A stretch of 64,000 nt of DNA from Caballeronia glebae (GTDB lineage Bacteria > Pseudomonadota > Gammaproteobacteria > Burkholderiales > Burkholderiaceae): positions 1 through 64,000 of the forward strand of contig NZ_FCOJ02000040.1 of the NCBI RefSeq assembly GCF_001545035.1, in the 5' to 3' direction. Under the pieces are notes generated by a model. It worked only from the letters and a program-made list of their open reading frames with translations, searched no databases and was not told the origin of the DNA. Position 1 is the stretch's first letter. The number at the start of each line of letters is the position of its first letter. Shown here piece by piece: positions 21,362 to 30,436 of this stretch. The translations under genes were made by a program, and so were the position numbers.

Positions 21362-21479
21362 GGTTGCTCCCTGGTTGCCCGGCCATCGACGATGGATGAG
21401 CCGGTGTTCAAAACCGACATTGTAGAACGTCGCCGGAAGCAAGGCGGCGCGCGCCAGGCGCCGCTTTCATGACATGGCC

Positions 21480-22892
21480 TCAGAGATGACGGCCGCGCGG
21501 GCCGAAGCGCGAGCCGATGCGCGCGCCGATCTCCGGCCTCACATGCCTGCCGATGGCGGTGCCGATCGAAGCGCCGTCCGGCGCATCCGGCATCGCGGTC
21601 GCGGCGGACTGATCGCCTTCCTGCTGCCTCGCGAACTTGAGCGCGCGCACGCGCACGTAGGCCATCGCGACGAGCGTCCAGGGCGCGAGATACGCGAACT
21701 CGGGCACCGAGACCATCATCATCGTCCAGGTCGCAGCGCAGCACTGGCGCAGCGCCATGCCGCGCGGGTCCCAGTCGAGCTTGAACGCCGGATAGAGCAT
21801 CAGCGCGCTGATGAAGATCGTGCCGACGACACCCGTATTGACGAGCAGCGTCGAGAAAAGATCGGTCGAGCGTATATAGCCGAAGCCGATGCCGAAGAGC
21901 TGATTGAGCGGCGCAGCATTGAGCCACAACTGCATCGACTGGAGGAAAAGCACGCCGCGGTCGGAGCCCGACTCGGTCTTCGCTTCGAGCTTGTCCGTCA
22001 CCATCTGCTTGAAGAGATCGGCGATGTAATCCTGCAACAGATACGCGATCACGCACAGCACGAAAAGCCCGATCAGCGCCTTCACCGGATTAATGCCGAG
22101 CTTGCGCACGCGGATGAGCGAATACACCGCGTAGCCGATCAGCACCGTCGACGAAGTGGTCATCAAGAGCGACAGGCCGATGACCCACACCGGCCAGCGC
22201 ACGCGCGAGGTCGCGTTGAAGTAGACCCAGAACGGGAAGATGGACATCGCGTACATCGACGGCTCGCCGGTTAGCGCTTTCAGGCGCTGAATGGGAAAGC
22301 CCTTGATGTCGATCTGCTGGAACGAACTGCCGTTCACCGTGCCGTCCGAGCGCACGATGCCCTTGCCGAACTGATCGCCGAATGCGCGGTTGGAGACGAA
22401 GTCGCCCGGCTGACCCGTCACGATGAAATAGGCCACCTCGAATATGCCGTAGAGCGCGAGCAGCGTGATGGCCGCGAGAAGCCACTGGTCCCAGGTCGGC
22501 TTGTAGTAGTGGTACACATACGCCGCGTAGAGCACGACCGCCGCAACGTAGAGCGACTGCGTGAACATGCTCTTGCGCATGATGAAGGTGAAGGGATCGG
22601 TATCGTCGACGAGCGCGATCTTGCTGAAGTCGGGATCGAAGGGCGCCATCATGTCCGCGAGCTGCGAGGTGCAGACCATCAGCAGCCACACGGCGAGCGC
22701 CGCGATCACGAAGTGCATCCAGCTCTTGCGCGAGCGCCCGCCGAACAGCAGCACGAGCGGCACGGAGAGGAAACACATCAGATAGCCGATCGTCGTGCCC
22801 TGAATCGAAGGCATGATGAGGAACGACGTCACCGGCATCGCGAAGGCCCAGATTCGGTAGTAGAGATCGGTCAGCGCCGCTTTATCTTTCAT
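21480..22892 (-). CDS. Polysaccharide polymerase, Wzy/O-antigen-ligase-like membrane protein
   Basis: A 470-residue integral membrane protein with roughly ten to twelve hydrophobic segments spread over its length and a large soluble loop (about 145-235: VSNRAFGDQFGKGIVRSDGT ... ), the topology of Wzy polymerases. Wzy joins flipped undecaprenyl-linked repeat units into long chains in the periplasm. No strict sequence signature exists, so the call rests on topology and on its neighbours: a Wzc-type kinase, GT4 transferases and a Wzx-like flippase. A hairpin (22909-22930) lies in its leader. It is the last gene of the exopolysaccharide block. Confidence 0.75.
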   Translation of the reverse strand: MKDKAALTDLYYRIWAFAMPVTSFLIMPSIQGTTIGYLMCFLSVPLVLLFGGRSRKSWMHFVIAALAVWLLMVCTSQLADMMAPFDPDFSKIALVDDTDPFTFIMRKSMFTQSLYVAAVVLYAAYVYHYYKPTWDQWLLAAITLLALYGIFEVAYFIVTGQPGDFVSNRAFGDQFGKGIVRSDGTVNGSSFQQIDIKGFPIQRLKALTGEPSMYAMSIFPFWVYFNATSRVRWPVWVIGLSLLMTTSSTVLIGYAVYSLIRVRKLGINPVKALIGLFVLCVIAYLLQDYIADLFKQMVTDKLEAKTESGSDRGVLFLQSMQLWLNAAPLNQLFGIGFGYIRSTDLFSTLLVNTGVVGTIFISALMLYPAFKLDWDPRGMALRQCCAATWTMMMVSVPEFAYLAPWTLVAMAYVRVRALKFARQQEGDQSAATAMPDAPDGASIGTAIGRHVRPEIGARIGSRFGPRGRHL

Positions 22893-23009
22893 CGTCGAAG
22901 GTAGGATGCAGCCCGCTGCAAGGCGGGCTGTCGGTCGTTATCGGTGTCGCGCCTGATATGGCGAAAACGAAGCAAGCAATACGCCTGCAGGCTCGATGAT
23001 TCGCTTGGC

Positions 23010-23255
23010 TCATGCTCGCGGTCGGAACGTCGCCAGCAGCGCGAGCATGATCACGAGCGCCGAGCGTAGTGAGAGGCGCGGCACGCGCCAGGTGGCGACG
23101 GGTTCGGGCGCGGGCGGCGGCAAGGGTTGCACCGGCTCCGCCTTCTGCACGCGATGAAAATCGCAATGCGGACACACGCTCAACGCGGCGCCCACTTGTC
23201 TGCGGCAACGCGGGCATTGCACGAGCCGATGCCTGAAGGAAAAACGTCCGCTCAT
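23010..23255 (-). CDS. Zinc-ribbon microprotein with C-terminal membrane helix
   Basis: An 81-residue basic protein. Residues about 11-35 form a zinc ribbon with two Cys pairs (VQCPRCRRQ and SVCPHCDFH). A proline-rich linker (PVQPLPPPAPEP) follows, then a hydrophobic C-terminal helix (SALVIMLALLATF). I chose the ATG at 23255 because a good GGAGAG site precedes it. It lies between the tyrosine kinase and the Wzy-like polymerase genes on the same strand, so it may be a membrane-tethered accessory of the polysaccharide machinery. I do not recognise a named family; the function is unknown. Confidence 0.7.
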   Translation of the reverse strand: MSGRFSFRHRLVQCPRCRRQVGAALSVCPHCDFHRVQKAEPVQPLPPPAPEPVATWRVPRLSLRSALVIMLALLATFRPRA

Positions 23256-23393
23256 ATGCGTTTCTCTCCTCGACCCGGTTGCCGACGCGCTCGCGTCGAA
23301 ACCTCGTGCAGACACCGGCGTACCAACGTGAAGCGCCGCGTGACGGGCACGCGGCGCGATGCTTCATCCGCTGCGCTTGATTATGCGCCGCGA

Positions 23394-25745
23394 TTAATTC
23401 ATCGACTTGAACGTGCTCGTATAAGCCGCCGCGTAGCCATAACTACGACGATTGCTCGGACGTCGCGGAATCGCGTTGAAGACCGAGCCCACGAGCCTGC
23501 CGCCCGAACGCTGCACCTTCTTTACGGTTTCCTCGATCTCTTCCTCGCTCTGAATGCCCGAGCGCAGCACGAGCACGGTGGAACCCGCATCGCTCGCGAC
23601 GATCGCCGCATCGGTCACGACGAGGAACGGCGGCGTATCGACGATCACGAGGTCGAATTGATCGCTCATACGCGCGAGCATGTTGCGAAAGCCCGGCATC
23701 ATCAGCAGCTCGGAAGGATTCTCCGGATAGCCGCCGCACGACATGAACGACAGCCCCGGCACGCCGACATAACGGATCGCGTCGCCGAGCGCGAGTTCGC
23801 CCTTCAGCACTTCGGAGAGACCGCCCGGATTCGACTGCTTGAAGAACGATGCGATATGGCCGCGCCGCATGTCGCCGTCGATCAGCAGCACGCGCAGACC
23901 GATTTCCGCGAGCAGCACCGAGAGATTCGCCGCGACGAAGCTCTTGCCCGCCGACGGAATCGGACCCGTCAGCATCACGATATTGTTCGGCGCATTGGCG
24001 AGGTCGCGATACAGCTCCGTGCGCACCGCGCGCAGCGCCTCGACGGCCGGATCGTGCGGGAAGCGCGTGGCGAGCACGCGGGCATCGCGATCCGTGTCGG
24101 CCACGTGCGGCATCGCGAACGCGTCGTGCTCCGGCAGATGAATGTGCGGCAACGCCTTCGGTGGTCCGCCGTTCTGCGCGCCGGAGTAGGTGAGCGGCGC
24201 ATGCTCCACGGGCGACACGGCAATCTCGTGATCGAGCATCGCCTGTTGCCGGCTGTACAGCACTTCGCCCAGTACCGGCACCGAGAGATGGCGCTCGACG
24301 AACATCGGATCGGTCACGCCGATCATCGCGTGGCGGCGCAGGAAGATGAAGAACGTGCCGATGAAGAAGCCGAGGCCCGTGCCCGCGGCGATCACGAGCG
24401 ACTTGTTCGGTTTCACCGGACGATACGGACGCAGCGCGTTATCGACGATATGCGCGCCGCCGCTCGTGCTTGCGCGGCGCACGGAAAGTTCTTGCGCCTT
24501 GTTCACCATTCCCATGTAGATGGTTTCGGCCACGCGCGCGTCACGCGTGAGCGTCGCATTCTGACGCTCGGAGGCGGGCATGCTGTCGAAGCGCTGCTGA
24601 ATCTGCTTGTTCGACGCTTCCAGTTCCGAAATCTGCTGACTGAGATTGACGACTTGCGGGCTGTTCGGCTGGAAGCGCTGCAAGGCCTGCGTGCGCTGCA
24701 GTTTCAACGTCGCGAGTTGCTGCATCGACACGATGCTGCCTTGCAGATACGCCTGCGCTTCGTTGAGCGGCTGCACCGACTGCGATTTCGACCGGAACGC
24801 GCTCAGGTTGCCTTCGGCGCGGCGCAGATCGCTTTCGAGGCGCGGCAATTCTCCGCGAATGAATTCGAGCGTCTTCGTGTCGTTCGCTTGGCGAGCCTGA
24901 ACGGCGGCCGTCAGATACGCCTGGCCGAGCGCGTTCGCGACATCGGCGGTCAGCGCGGGATCGTCCGCGTTGAAGGTGATCTGCACGACGCCCGTGTCCT
25001 TCGCGGACTCGGCCACCTTCATCGATTTCTTCATGAGCGCGATCGCATCGAGCGTATTGAGGCGCGTCACGTCGAAATGCACGCCCGGATGACCGAGCGC
25101 GCCATTGACGAGAATCGACACGCCATTCGCCGATGCCGGACGACCGATCGTGCCGCGCACGAGCATGGCGCCGTCGGGGTCGCGCAGTTCGTACTGGTTG
25201 TTGTCGAGCAAAACGAAGTCGAGCTTCTGGTCTTCGAGCGCGGGCGGCACGTCGAGCCGGCCGATCTGCAACGACTCTCCGCCCCATCCGTATGAATCAA
25301 GGCCGAACCACGCGGGCGACAAATGCCCCTTCTTCGCGAACAGATCGGCGATCTGGCCGAGCACGGGGAACGTGTCCGGCTTGACCTTGATGTCGAAGCG
25401 GAACTGCTTCACGACGGGTTCGAGCACCGAGCGGCTCTGCATCACGGAGATTTCCGCGGGCGCGAGCTGACTTGCGGTCGGCTGGGCCTGCTGCATCTGC
25501 ATCTGGTTTTGCGGCGCGATACCGAGCGCGTTCGGATCGGGCGGATCCACACGCACGACCACGTCCGACGAATAGATGGGCCTGGCAAGAAACGCATACG
25601 CGGTCGCGAGCGCGGCCGTGATCCCGATGAACAGGAAGAGAATGCCAAGGTGATCGCGCAGGAGCCTGAGCATGTCGCTCGCGGTGAATTCACCGTCGTC
25701 CTTGCCAGGGCGCGAGGATCCGGAGTTGACATAGAGGGTGTTCAA
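23394..25745 (-). CDS. Wzc-type exopolysaccharide tyrosine autokinase / chain-length protein
   Basis: A protein of about 783 residues. An N-terminal Wzz domain (about 30-130, with first membrane helix LGILFLFIGITAALATAYAF) is followed by a coiled-coil periplasmic region, a second membrane helix (about 425-445, LVIAAGTGLGFFIGTFFIFL) and a cytoplasmic BY-kinase domain. The kinase has Walker A (LTGPIPSAGKSFVAANL, near 595), Walker A' (VLLIDGDMRRG, near 625) and Walker B (LVIVDTPPFLVV, near 700), and it ends in a Tyr-containing tail (RRSYGYAAAYTSTF). The best start is a TTG at 25745 with GAGGA seven bases upstream; an in-frame upstream codon at 25817 lacks such a site. It controls polymer length and export by cycling phosphorylation. 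Confidence 0.9.
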   Translation of the reverse strand: MNTLYVNSGSSRPGKDDGEFTASDMLRLLRDHLGILFLFIGITAALATAYAFLARPIYSSDVVVRVDPPDPNALGIAPQNQMQMQQAQPTASQLAPAEISVMQSRSVLEPVVKQFRFDIKVKPDTFPVLGQIADLFAKKGHLSPAWFGLDSYGWGGESLQIGRLDVPPALEDQKLDFVLLDNNQYELRDPDGAMLVRGTIGRPASANGVSILVNGALGHPGVHFDVTRLNTLDAIALMKKSMKVAESAKDTGVVQITFNADDPALTADVANALGQAYLTAAVQARQANDTKTLEFIRGELPRLESDLRRAEGNLSAFRSKSQSVQPLNEAQAYLQGSIVSMQQLATLKLQRTQALQRFQPNSPQVVNLSQQISELEASNKQIQQRFDSMPASERQNATLTRDARVAETIYMGMVNKAQELSVRRASTSGGAHIVDNALRPYRPVKPNKSLVIAAGTGLGFFIGTFFIFLRRHAMIGVTDPMFVERHLSVPVLGEVLYSRQQAMLDHEIAVSPVEHAPLTYSGAQNGGPPKALPHIHLPEHDAFAMPHVADTDRDARVLATRFPHDPAVEALRAVRTELYRDLANAPNNIVMLTGPIPSAGKSFVAANLSVLLAEIGLRVLLIDGDMRRGHIASFFKQSNPGGLSEVLKGELALGDAIRYVGVPGLSFMSCGGYPENPSELLMMPGFRNMLARMSDQFDLVIVDTPPFLVVTDAAIVASDAGSTVLVLRSGIQSEEEIEETVKKVQRSGGRLVGSVFNAIPRRPSNRRSYGYAAAYTSTFKSMN

Positions 25746-26247
25746 TGGCGCGTCCTCAGTTCGATAAGTTGAGCGTTGTTTCCCGGGCCGAGAAAAAACG
25801 AAAAGCCCGCGCGACATGCTCGCGGTACGTCTTACGTGTTATTTGATCCGGCGCGGGGCCGTCGGAACTTCCAGACCAGACTAAAGACGCGAAAGGCTCT
25901 GAAAAAAGCGTGCGAAGCGCGCGATGCTTCGAGTTCGCATGACGAAGCGCGTCGGCTCGTCGGAGTGCGATATCTTCATGAAGCACACTCCGTGCCTCGG
26001 AACCGCGTCTCTGGATTCGGCGGATGAAACTCGCGAATCCCGCGACGCATCGCTTGCTGTGAAACGATACGTTGAGTCCGGAAAAAGCAGTGTTAAGCGT
26101 ATCTTCCTGACCCAAACTGCATGCGTCTGTTGTGTAGCGTACGTAATGGACGCGGTAAGGGCGGTCGCGCCGGTTGCGCACACGTCTTTTCACGCGATAA
26201 TGGCCGGTTACACCCATGATTTATTCGTAACACAAAAGGTTGAGCTT
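25746..26247. other. 502-base gap between hydrolase and kinase genes
   Basis: No convincing gene is present. A minus-strand frame at 25756-26217 would give an arginine-rich 153-residue product with no family resemblance and is not called. The stretch is AT-richer than the flanking genes near 26060-26240 and probably carries the promoter and leader of the tyrosine kinase gene. A terminator-like structure sits at its kinase-proximal end. Confidence 0.5.
25791..25825 (-). terminator. Terminator-like hairpin just upstream of the kinase gene
   Basis: Read on the minus strand, CCGCGA and TCGCGCGG pair around GCATG with one bulged base, followed by GCTTTTCGTTTTTT. The stem is short, so strength is uncertain. 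It lies about 45 bases before the TTG start of the kinase gene and could end the hydrolase transcript or act as an attenuator in the kinase leader. Confidence 0.4.
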
Positions 26248-27351
26248 TCATGGCATAGGATTGGCCTTGATGAAATCCCGCACGGTATTGAAGCGCGACT
26301 TGCGCGTTTTACCGTCATCCTGGATCACGCCGTAATTGCCATCTCCGCCATAGCGCTGGTCGTCATACAGCTCGTACAACGTCACGTTCTGAATGTTGTA
26401 GGTCTTTGCAAGCGACACGAATCCCTTCAATGCTTCGTTGCCCACGAGATAGCCGCCCGGGTCCGCGTGCGTCGGCCGAACACCGTACTCGGTGATCCAG
26501 ATCGGCTTGCCATAGCTGTCGCGCAGCCGTTCGAGCACGTTGACGTTCTTGTCGCCCGCCGCCGTGATCGAGCCCATGTTCGAATACCAGTGCCACGCGG
26601 TGATGTCCCAATGCGGAATGGGATGGCCGCGCGTGCCGTCGGGCTGCGTGCCCGCATACAGCATGTCGGTGAAGCCGTAATGAAGCCAGCTGAACGATGT
26701 CAGAAGGATCTTCGCGTCCGGATTCGTTTCGCGTATGCCTTTGATCAGACCGAGGATCGAGCCGCGCGCCTTCATGAACCTCGCGTTGTCGTAGTCCTGC
26801 GGATGCTCGCCGCTACGGTCCGAGCCGAGTATCGTCCAGTTATCGTATTCGTTGCCCACCTGGTAATACGTGACGAGGCCCTTCAGCAAGCTCCCCGCCG
26901 TCTTGCCGAGCGCATAGCCGCGCTCGAAGGTTTCCTGCTCGCTCGCGCGCTTCTCGGGTTCGAAGGGTGTGACGAGCGCGAGCACGCCGATGCATTGCTT
27001 CGCCGCCGCGCGCGCGAAATTCGCGACCATGTGCGCGCTCTGTTCGCTCGATACATCCTGCGCATATATCGTGACGCCGAGATCGCGGAGTTGTGAAATC
27101 TGCAAGTCGTGGCCGCTCATGCCATACGCGCCGTGATGCTCCAGATGTCCCGCGATGCCATAGAACACGCCTGTCGAGCCATTGCCACAGGCGATTTTCG
27201 GCGACGCGACGCTTGCGGCGTCCGCTTTGGAGGTCGCCGAGTGAGTGCTGTGATAGGCGTCGGACGTGCCGCTGCGCGCGTAGATCAAAACGGACGCGCA
27301 GCAGAGCGCACCGAAGAGGGATACGGCAGCCACCAGAGTTCGCATCGACAT
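26248..27351 (-). CDS. Secreted clan-A glycoside hydrolase of the exopolysaccharide locus
   Basis: A 367-residue protein with an N-terminal signal sequence or anchor (LVAAVSLFGALCCASVLIYA, around residues 6-25) and a TIM-barrel glycosidase domain. VTYYQVGNEYDNW (near 165-177) carries the likely acid/base Glu and KPIWITEYGVRPTH (near 285-298) the likely nucleophile Glu, the spacing of clan GH-A enzymes such as GH39 or GH5. ITAWHWYSNMGS lies between them. Periplasmic hydrolases in exopolysaccharide loci usually trim or release the polymer. The substrate cannot be told. It lies between the kinase and glycosyltransferase genes on the same strand. Confidence 0.75.
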   Translation of the reverse strand: MSMRTLVAAVSLFGALCCASVLIYARSGTSDAYHSTHSATSKADAASVASPKIACGNGSTGVFYGIAGHLEHHGAYGMSGHDLQISQLRDLGVTIYAQDVSSEQSAHMVANFARAAAKQCIGVLALVTPFEPEKRASEQETFERGYALGKTAGSLLKGLVTYYQVGNEYDNWTILGSDRSGEHPQDYDNARFMKARGSILGLIKGIRETNPDAKILLTSFSWLHYGFTDMLYAGTQPDGTRGHPIPHWDITAWHWYSNMGSITAAGDKNVNVLERLRDSYGKPIWITEYGVRPTHADPGGYLVGNEALKGFVSLAKTYNIQNVTLYELYDDQRYGGDGNYGVIQDDGKTRKSRFNTVRDFIKANPMP

Positions 27352-27459
27352 TCGGCCCTCATGAAAGCGCCCGCCGTTCTTCGGCGAGCACGTCGGAATG
27401 ATGTGACGCCGCGCGCGCGTTTAGCTTGCGCGCAGCGGTGCCGGTGATGCCGTGTGTCT

Positions 27460-28539
27460 TCACGGCTTGTCGATGAACTGCATCAGCAGGCGGGCGCTTT
27501 CGGTCCAGCGAAAGCGCTCTGCATGCGCAAGGCCGCGACGTCTCAGGTCTTCGCTCAGTTCAGGCGAATCGAGCAACTCGCGCAGCTTGTTCGAAATGTC
27601 TTCGACCGAGTACGGGTCGCAATAGATCGATGCATCGCCGCACGTTTCCGGCAATGCGGCCGCGCGTCCGACGAGTGTCGGGCAGCCGTTGCGCATTGCT
27701 TCGAGCGGTGGAATGCCAAAGCCTTCGTAAACTGAAGGATAGAGGAAGCATGCCGCGTTCTGGTAGAGCGCCCGCAGTTTTTCGTCGCTGACGTAGCCGG
27801 CCTGCTTGATGTTCGGCGCACTCGACAAATCGTGCGCCTTGCCGAAGATCGCGGCGTTCTTCATGCCGACGATCACGAGATCGATCGACGGATCGTTCAG
27901 ACGCATGAACGCTTCGACGAGGCGCTTGAAGTTTTTCGTCGGATTCATGCTGCTCACGGCGAGCACGTAACGTTGCTTCGTGAGCTTGAGTTCATCGATC
28001 ACGGATACGTCCGGCGTGATGTGATCGAGGTGATCGGCCGCGAGCGGCACTACGCCAATGCGCTCTGCAGGCACGCCGACGTGATGCGCGAGCCGGTCGC
28101 GCGAGAACTGCGAATTGGTCAGCACGCAGCTCGACGTGCGCGCCAGGATCCAGAACATCACGTGATACCACGTGCGGAACTTCCACGAGAAATGCGCGGG
28201 CGTATCGAACACCGCGGCATCGTGCATATAGATGATCTGGTTCGCGCGAAAGATGGAGCCCGAGTTCGAGAGATTCACGATACGCGAGCGCCCCGCGAAG
28301 AGCGGCAGCACGATCTGCTCCCAGAAGACGCCCTTGCCGAAGCCGAGCTTGACGGCCTCGACACCTTGCACGGGATCGAGGCCGCCTTGCGGTGGAACCG
28401 CGAGCGTCATATGCGAGCCTTGCGGCAGCTGTCCGAGCGCGGCGACGAGCTCGCGCGCGACGCGTTGCACTCCGGTGGTCTTCTGGCTCGTGAAGCGGCC
28501 GTTATAGACGAGCTTGTTCGTGGCGATGGTCGTGTTCAT
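27460..28539 (-). CDS. GT4-family glycosyltransferase
   Basis: A 359-residue GT-B enzyme. The N-terminal domain begins NKLVYNGRFTSQKTTGVQRV, a loop common in mannosyl- and rhamnosyl-transferases of this group. The C-terminal nucleotide-sugar domain holds YVLAVSSMNPTKNFKRLVEA and the retaining EX7E motif in YEGFGIPPLEAMRNG. It probably adds one sugar to the lipid-linked repeat unit on the cytoplasmic face. The ATG at 28539 has a poor ribosome site; an in-frame ATG at 28578 has GAGG upstream and would overlap the preceding gene by 29 bases, which is also plausible. Donor and acceptor are unknown. Confidence 0.85.
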   Translation of the reverse strand: MNTTIATNKLVYNGRFTSQKTTGVQRVARELVAALGQLPQGSHMTLAVPPQGGLDPVQGVEAVKLGFGKGVFWEQIVLPLFAGRSRIVNLSNSGSIFRANQIIYMHDAAVFDTPAHFSWKFRTWYHVMFWILARTSSCVLTNSQFSRDRLAHHVGVPAERIGVVPLAADHLDHITPDVSVIDELKLTKQRYVLAVSSMNPTKNFKRLVEAFMRLNDPSIDLVIVGMKNAAIFGKAHDLSSAPNIKQAGYVSDEKLRALYQNAACFLYPSVYEGFGIPPLEAMRNGCPTLVGRAAALPETCGDASIYCDPYSVEDISNKLRELLDSPELSEDLRRRGLAHAERFRWTESARLLMQFIDKP

Positions 28540-28549
28540 GTGCAGGGCG

Positions 28550-29704
28550 TCAGAACTGTGAATCGGAGCTGGTTTCATACGATGCAACCTCGTTCGCGCC
28601 GAGCGGTTCGCGCGTGTGTCTGTCGGAGCCGAACTCGTACATCGAGAGCCATTGACGGAAGATCGTGTCCATCGAAAAGCGCTTGCTCGCGGATGCTCTC
28701 GCCGCACCGCCCATGCGCGCGCGTAGCGCCGGGTCGTCGCGCAACATCGCGATGTACTTCGCCATCTCGTCCACGCTCGACGCGACGAAGCCCGTCACGC
28801 CGTGCTGCACGACGTCGCGATTGCCGACCACGTCGGTCACGACGGCAGGCACGCCCGCGACCTGCGCCTCGATCAGTGCGATAGGCATGCCTTCCCAACG
28901 CGACGTCTGCACATAGATATCGAGCCCCGAGGTGAGTTCCAGCGCGCGATCGCGCGTGACCCAGCCGCTGCACGATACGGCGCCGCTCGGCGTACCCGCC
29001 GGCAACTCGTTCTCGTTGCCGCCGATCCAGAGAAAGTGCACGGACGGGTCGTGAAGCTCACATGCGAGCTTGACGAACGCTTCATGATTTTTCTGAAACA
29101 TCGCCCGGCCGCTCATGCCGATGGTGATGTCCGTAGCGCCGGTACCGAGGCGCGGTGGAATCTCCGGCACGTTCACGCCGTTCTCGATCATGCGGGCACG
29201 CCGCGCATGCATCTTCGTTTCGATCTCGGAGAGCTCGCTTTTCGAACACGCGACGATGGTGCCGCCCAGCCGCGCTGCGATGCGCTCGAAGCTCAGATAA
29301 GCGAACTGCTTTACCGGCGAGACGTCGCGGCGCAGAAATGCGAGGCCATGCGGGGAATAGAACACGCGTGCGCGCGGCGCGGCGATGCGCGCGGCCGCGC
29401 GTCCGAGAACCCCCGCCTTGGACGAATGCAGATGAATTACGGACGGGTCGCACTCCTTCAGCTTACGCACGAGGCTCATAAGACTGGTTAGATCATTCTT
29501 CATGCTTACTTCGCGGAACATGCTGACGTAGGTTAGCTTTACCGCCGGATGAAAGAGCTTTGCGAAGTTATTGGGTGTTTCCTGCCGGATCGAATGAAGG
29601 ATCGTTACGCCGACGCCAGCGGCCGCCGCGCGGTTCGAAAGCTGGGTCAGCATGGACAGCACACCGCCGCCGAAGGCTTCGGTGATATGGACGATCTCTT
29701 TCAT
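28550..29704 (-). CDS. GT4-family glycosyltransferase
   Basis: A 384-residue GT-B enzyme. The N-terminus MKEIVHITEAFGGGVLSML has the glycine-rich acceptor loop, HLHSSKAGVLGRAAARIA and FYSPHGLAFLRRD are typical of WcaJ-linked GT4 enzymes, and the C-terminal donor domain carries EGMPIALIEAQVAG as its EX7E motif. The ATG at 29704 has GAAGAG six bases upstream; a TTG two codons earlier is possible. It is followed 10 bases later by a second GT4 gene, so the pair is co-transcribed and likely adds successive sugars to the repeat unit. Confidence 0.87.
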   Translation of the reverse strand: MKEIVHITEAFGGGVLSMLTQLSNRAAAAGVGVTILHSIRQETPNNFAKLFHPAVKLTYVSMFREVSMKNDLTSLMSLVRKLKECDPSVIHLHSSKAGVLGRAAARIAAPRARVFYSPHGLAFLRRDVSPVKQFAYLSFERIAARLGGTIVACSKSELSEIETKMHARRARMIENGVNVPEIPPRLGTGATDITIGMSGRAMFQKNHEAFVKLACELHDPSVHFLWIGGNENELPAGTPSGAVSCSGWVTRDRALELTSGLDIYVQTSRWEGMPIALIEAQVAGVPAVVTDVVGNRDVVQHGVTGFVASSVDEMAKYIAMLRDDPALRARMGGAARASASKRFSMDTIFRQWLSMYEFGSDRHTREPLGANEVASYETSSDSQF

Positions 29705-30274
29705 ATTCAACTCTTCGATTGGCGTTTCGCCGAGCGCCCGCGGCGAAACGCAATGAGAAGGAATGGCCTAATCGTTATGGAAATGACATGACGCGTTCGC
29801 GCAGGGCGAACGCATCCGCGGTGGCGTTCATGGCCACCTTTGAGGGACGTGTCGAAGGCCGGGATATGCGTGTCGCAGTACTAATCGGACGACGTTTATA
29901 CGCGTCCGAAAAGCACCCACGAGATCCGGCACAGCATTACTCGTTCCCTGTGCATGGGGTGCGAGAACCCCCGTCAAGCCTGAATGACCAAGCCTGGATT
30001 TACCTGCCGCAAGCTCCCGGACCAGTTACTTTGGCCGGATGGGCGCCCCGATGTCGGTCTTTGCGAAGGTTATTCTGCGTCGCGCCAGTGAAGCTCAGTC
30101 AAGCCAGTAAAACGGCTGTTCTGCAGCGGGACGTGAAGCCGATAGGTTCAAGCAAAGGTCTGAGCGACTCTGGGCTGGAAGTGCTGCAAGCCAGCCTGGA
30201 GCACGTTTCCCGGTCTTCCTGGGAACGTTATGAAGGTCAGCTAAATCGTGCTGACGAATACGGGATCGTGAAGC
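29705..30274. other. 570-base non-coding stretch between the small gene and the GT pair
   Basis: I see no gene I can support. A plus-strand frame at 29719-30348 (209 residues) reads across the small minus-strand gene, is rich in Arg and Ser and matches nothing I recognise. On the minus strand, CTTGACGGGGGTTCTCGCACCCCATGCACA (around 29945-29975) gives a fair -35 but weak -10. The stretch may hold the promoter for the glycosyltransferase pair. Confidence 0.45.
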
Positions 30275-30436
30275 TTATTTCGTGGCGGCAGCATTCTGCT
30301 GAGCAATCGCCGTTTCGCAAATCTGTAGAAGGATTTGCAGATCCTTGAGTGGTACTGCGACCGATTGCATGCGCAGGCTCTCGGCCTGATCGGCCAGCTT
30401 TTGCACATGCTCGACCGACATTTCTTCTGTTTCCAT
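30275..30436 (-). CDS. Hypothetical 53-residue small protein in the exopolysaccharide locus
   Basis: An ATG-started frame of 53 codons with stop TAA. It is preceded eight bases upstream by AAGAGAG, a good ribosome-binding site. The product is METEEMSVEHVQKLADQAES..., followed by SVAVPLKDLQILLQICETAI and a short Ala-rich tail. It looks like one or two amphipathic helices with no signal peptide or membrane segment, so probably a soluble cytoplasmic adaptor. Codon choice is like that of nearby genes. It lies alone between the flippase and the GT4 genes on their strand. I do not recognise the family and assign no function. Confidence 0.6.
   Translation of the reverse strand: METEEMSVEHVQKLADQAESLRMQSVAVPLKDLQILLQICETAIAQQNAAATK

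Noticed and set aside
23127-25295. A plus-strand open frame of 722 codons opposite the tyrosine kinase
   Set aside because: Antisense shadow of a protein with intact Walker motifs; no homology seen.
25756-26217. A minus-strand 153-residue frame ahead of the tyrosine kinase
   Set aside because: Arg-rich, without family resemblance or good start, and it includes the terminator-like region.
29719-30348. A plus-strand 209-residue frame in the gap near the glycosyltransferases
   Set aside because: No ribosome site, Arg/Ser-rich product, and it overlaps the better supported 53-residue minus-strand gene.
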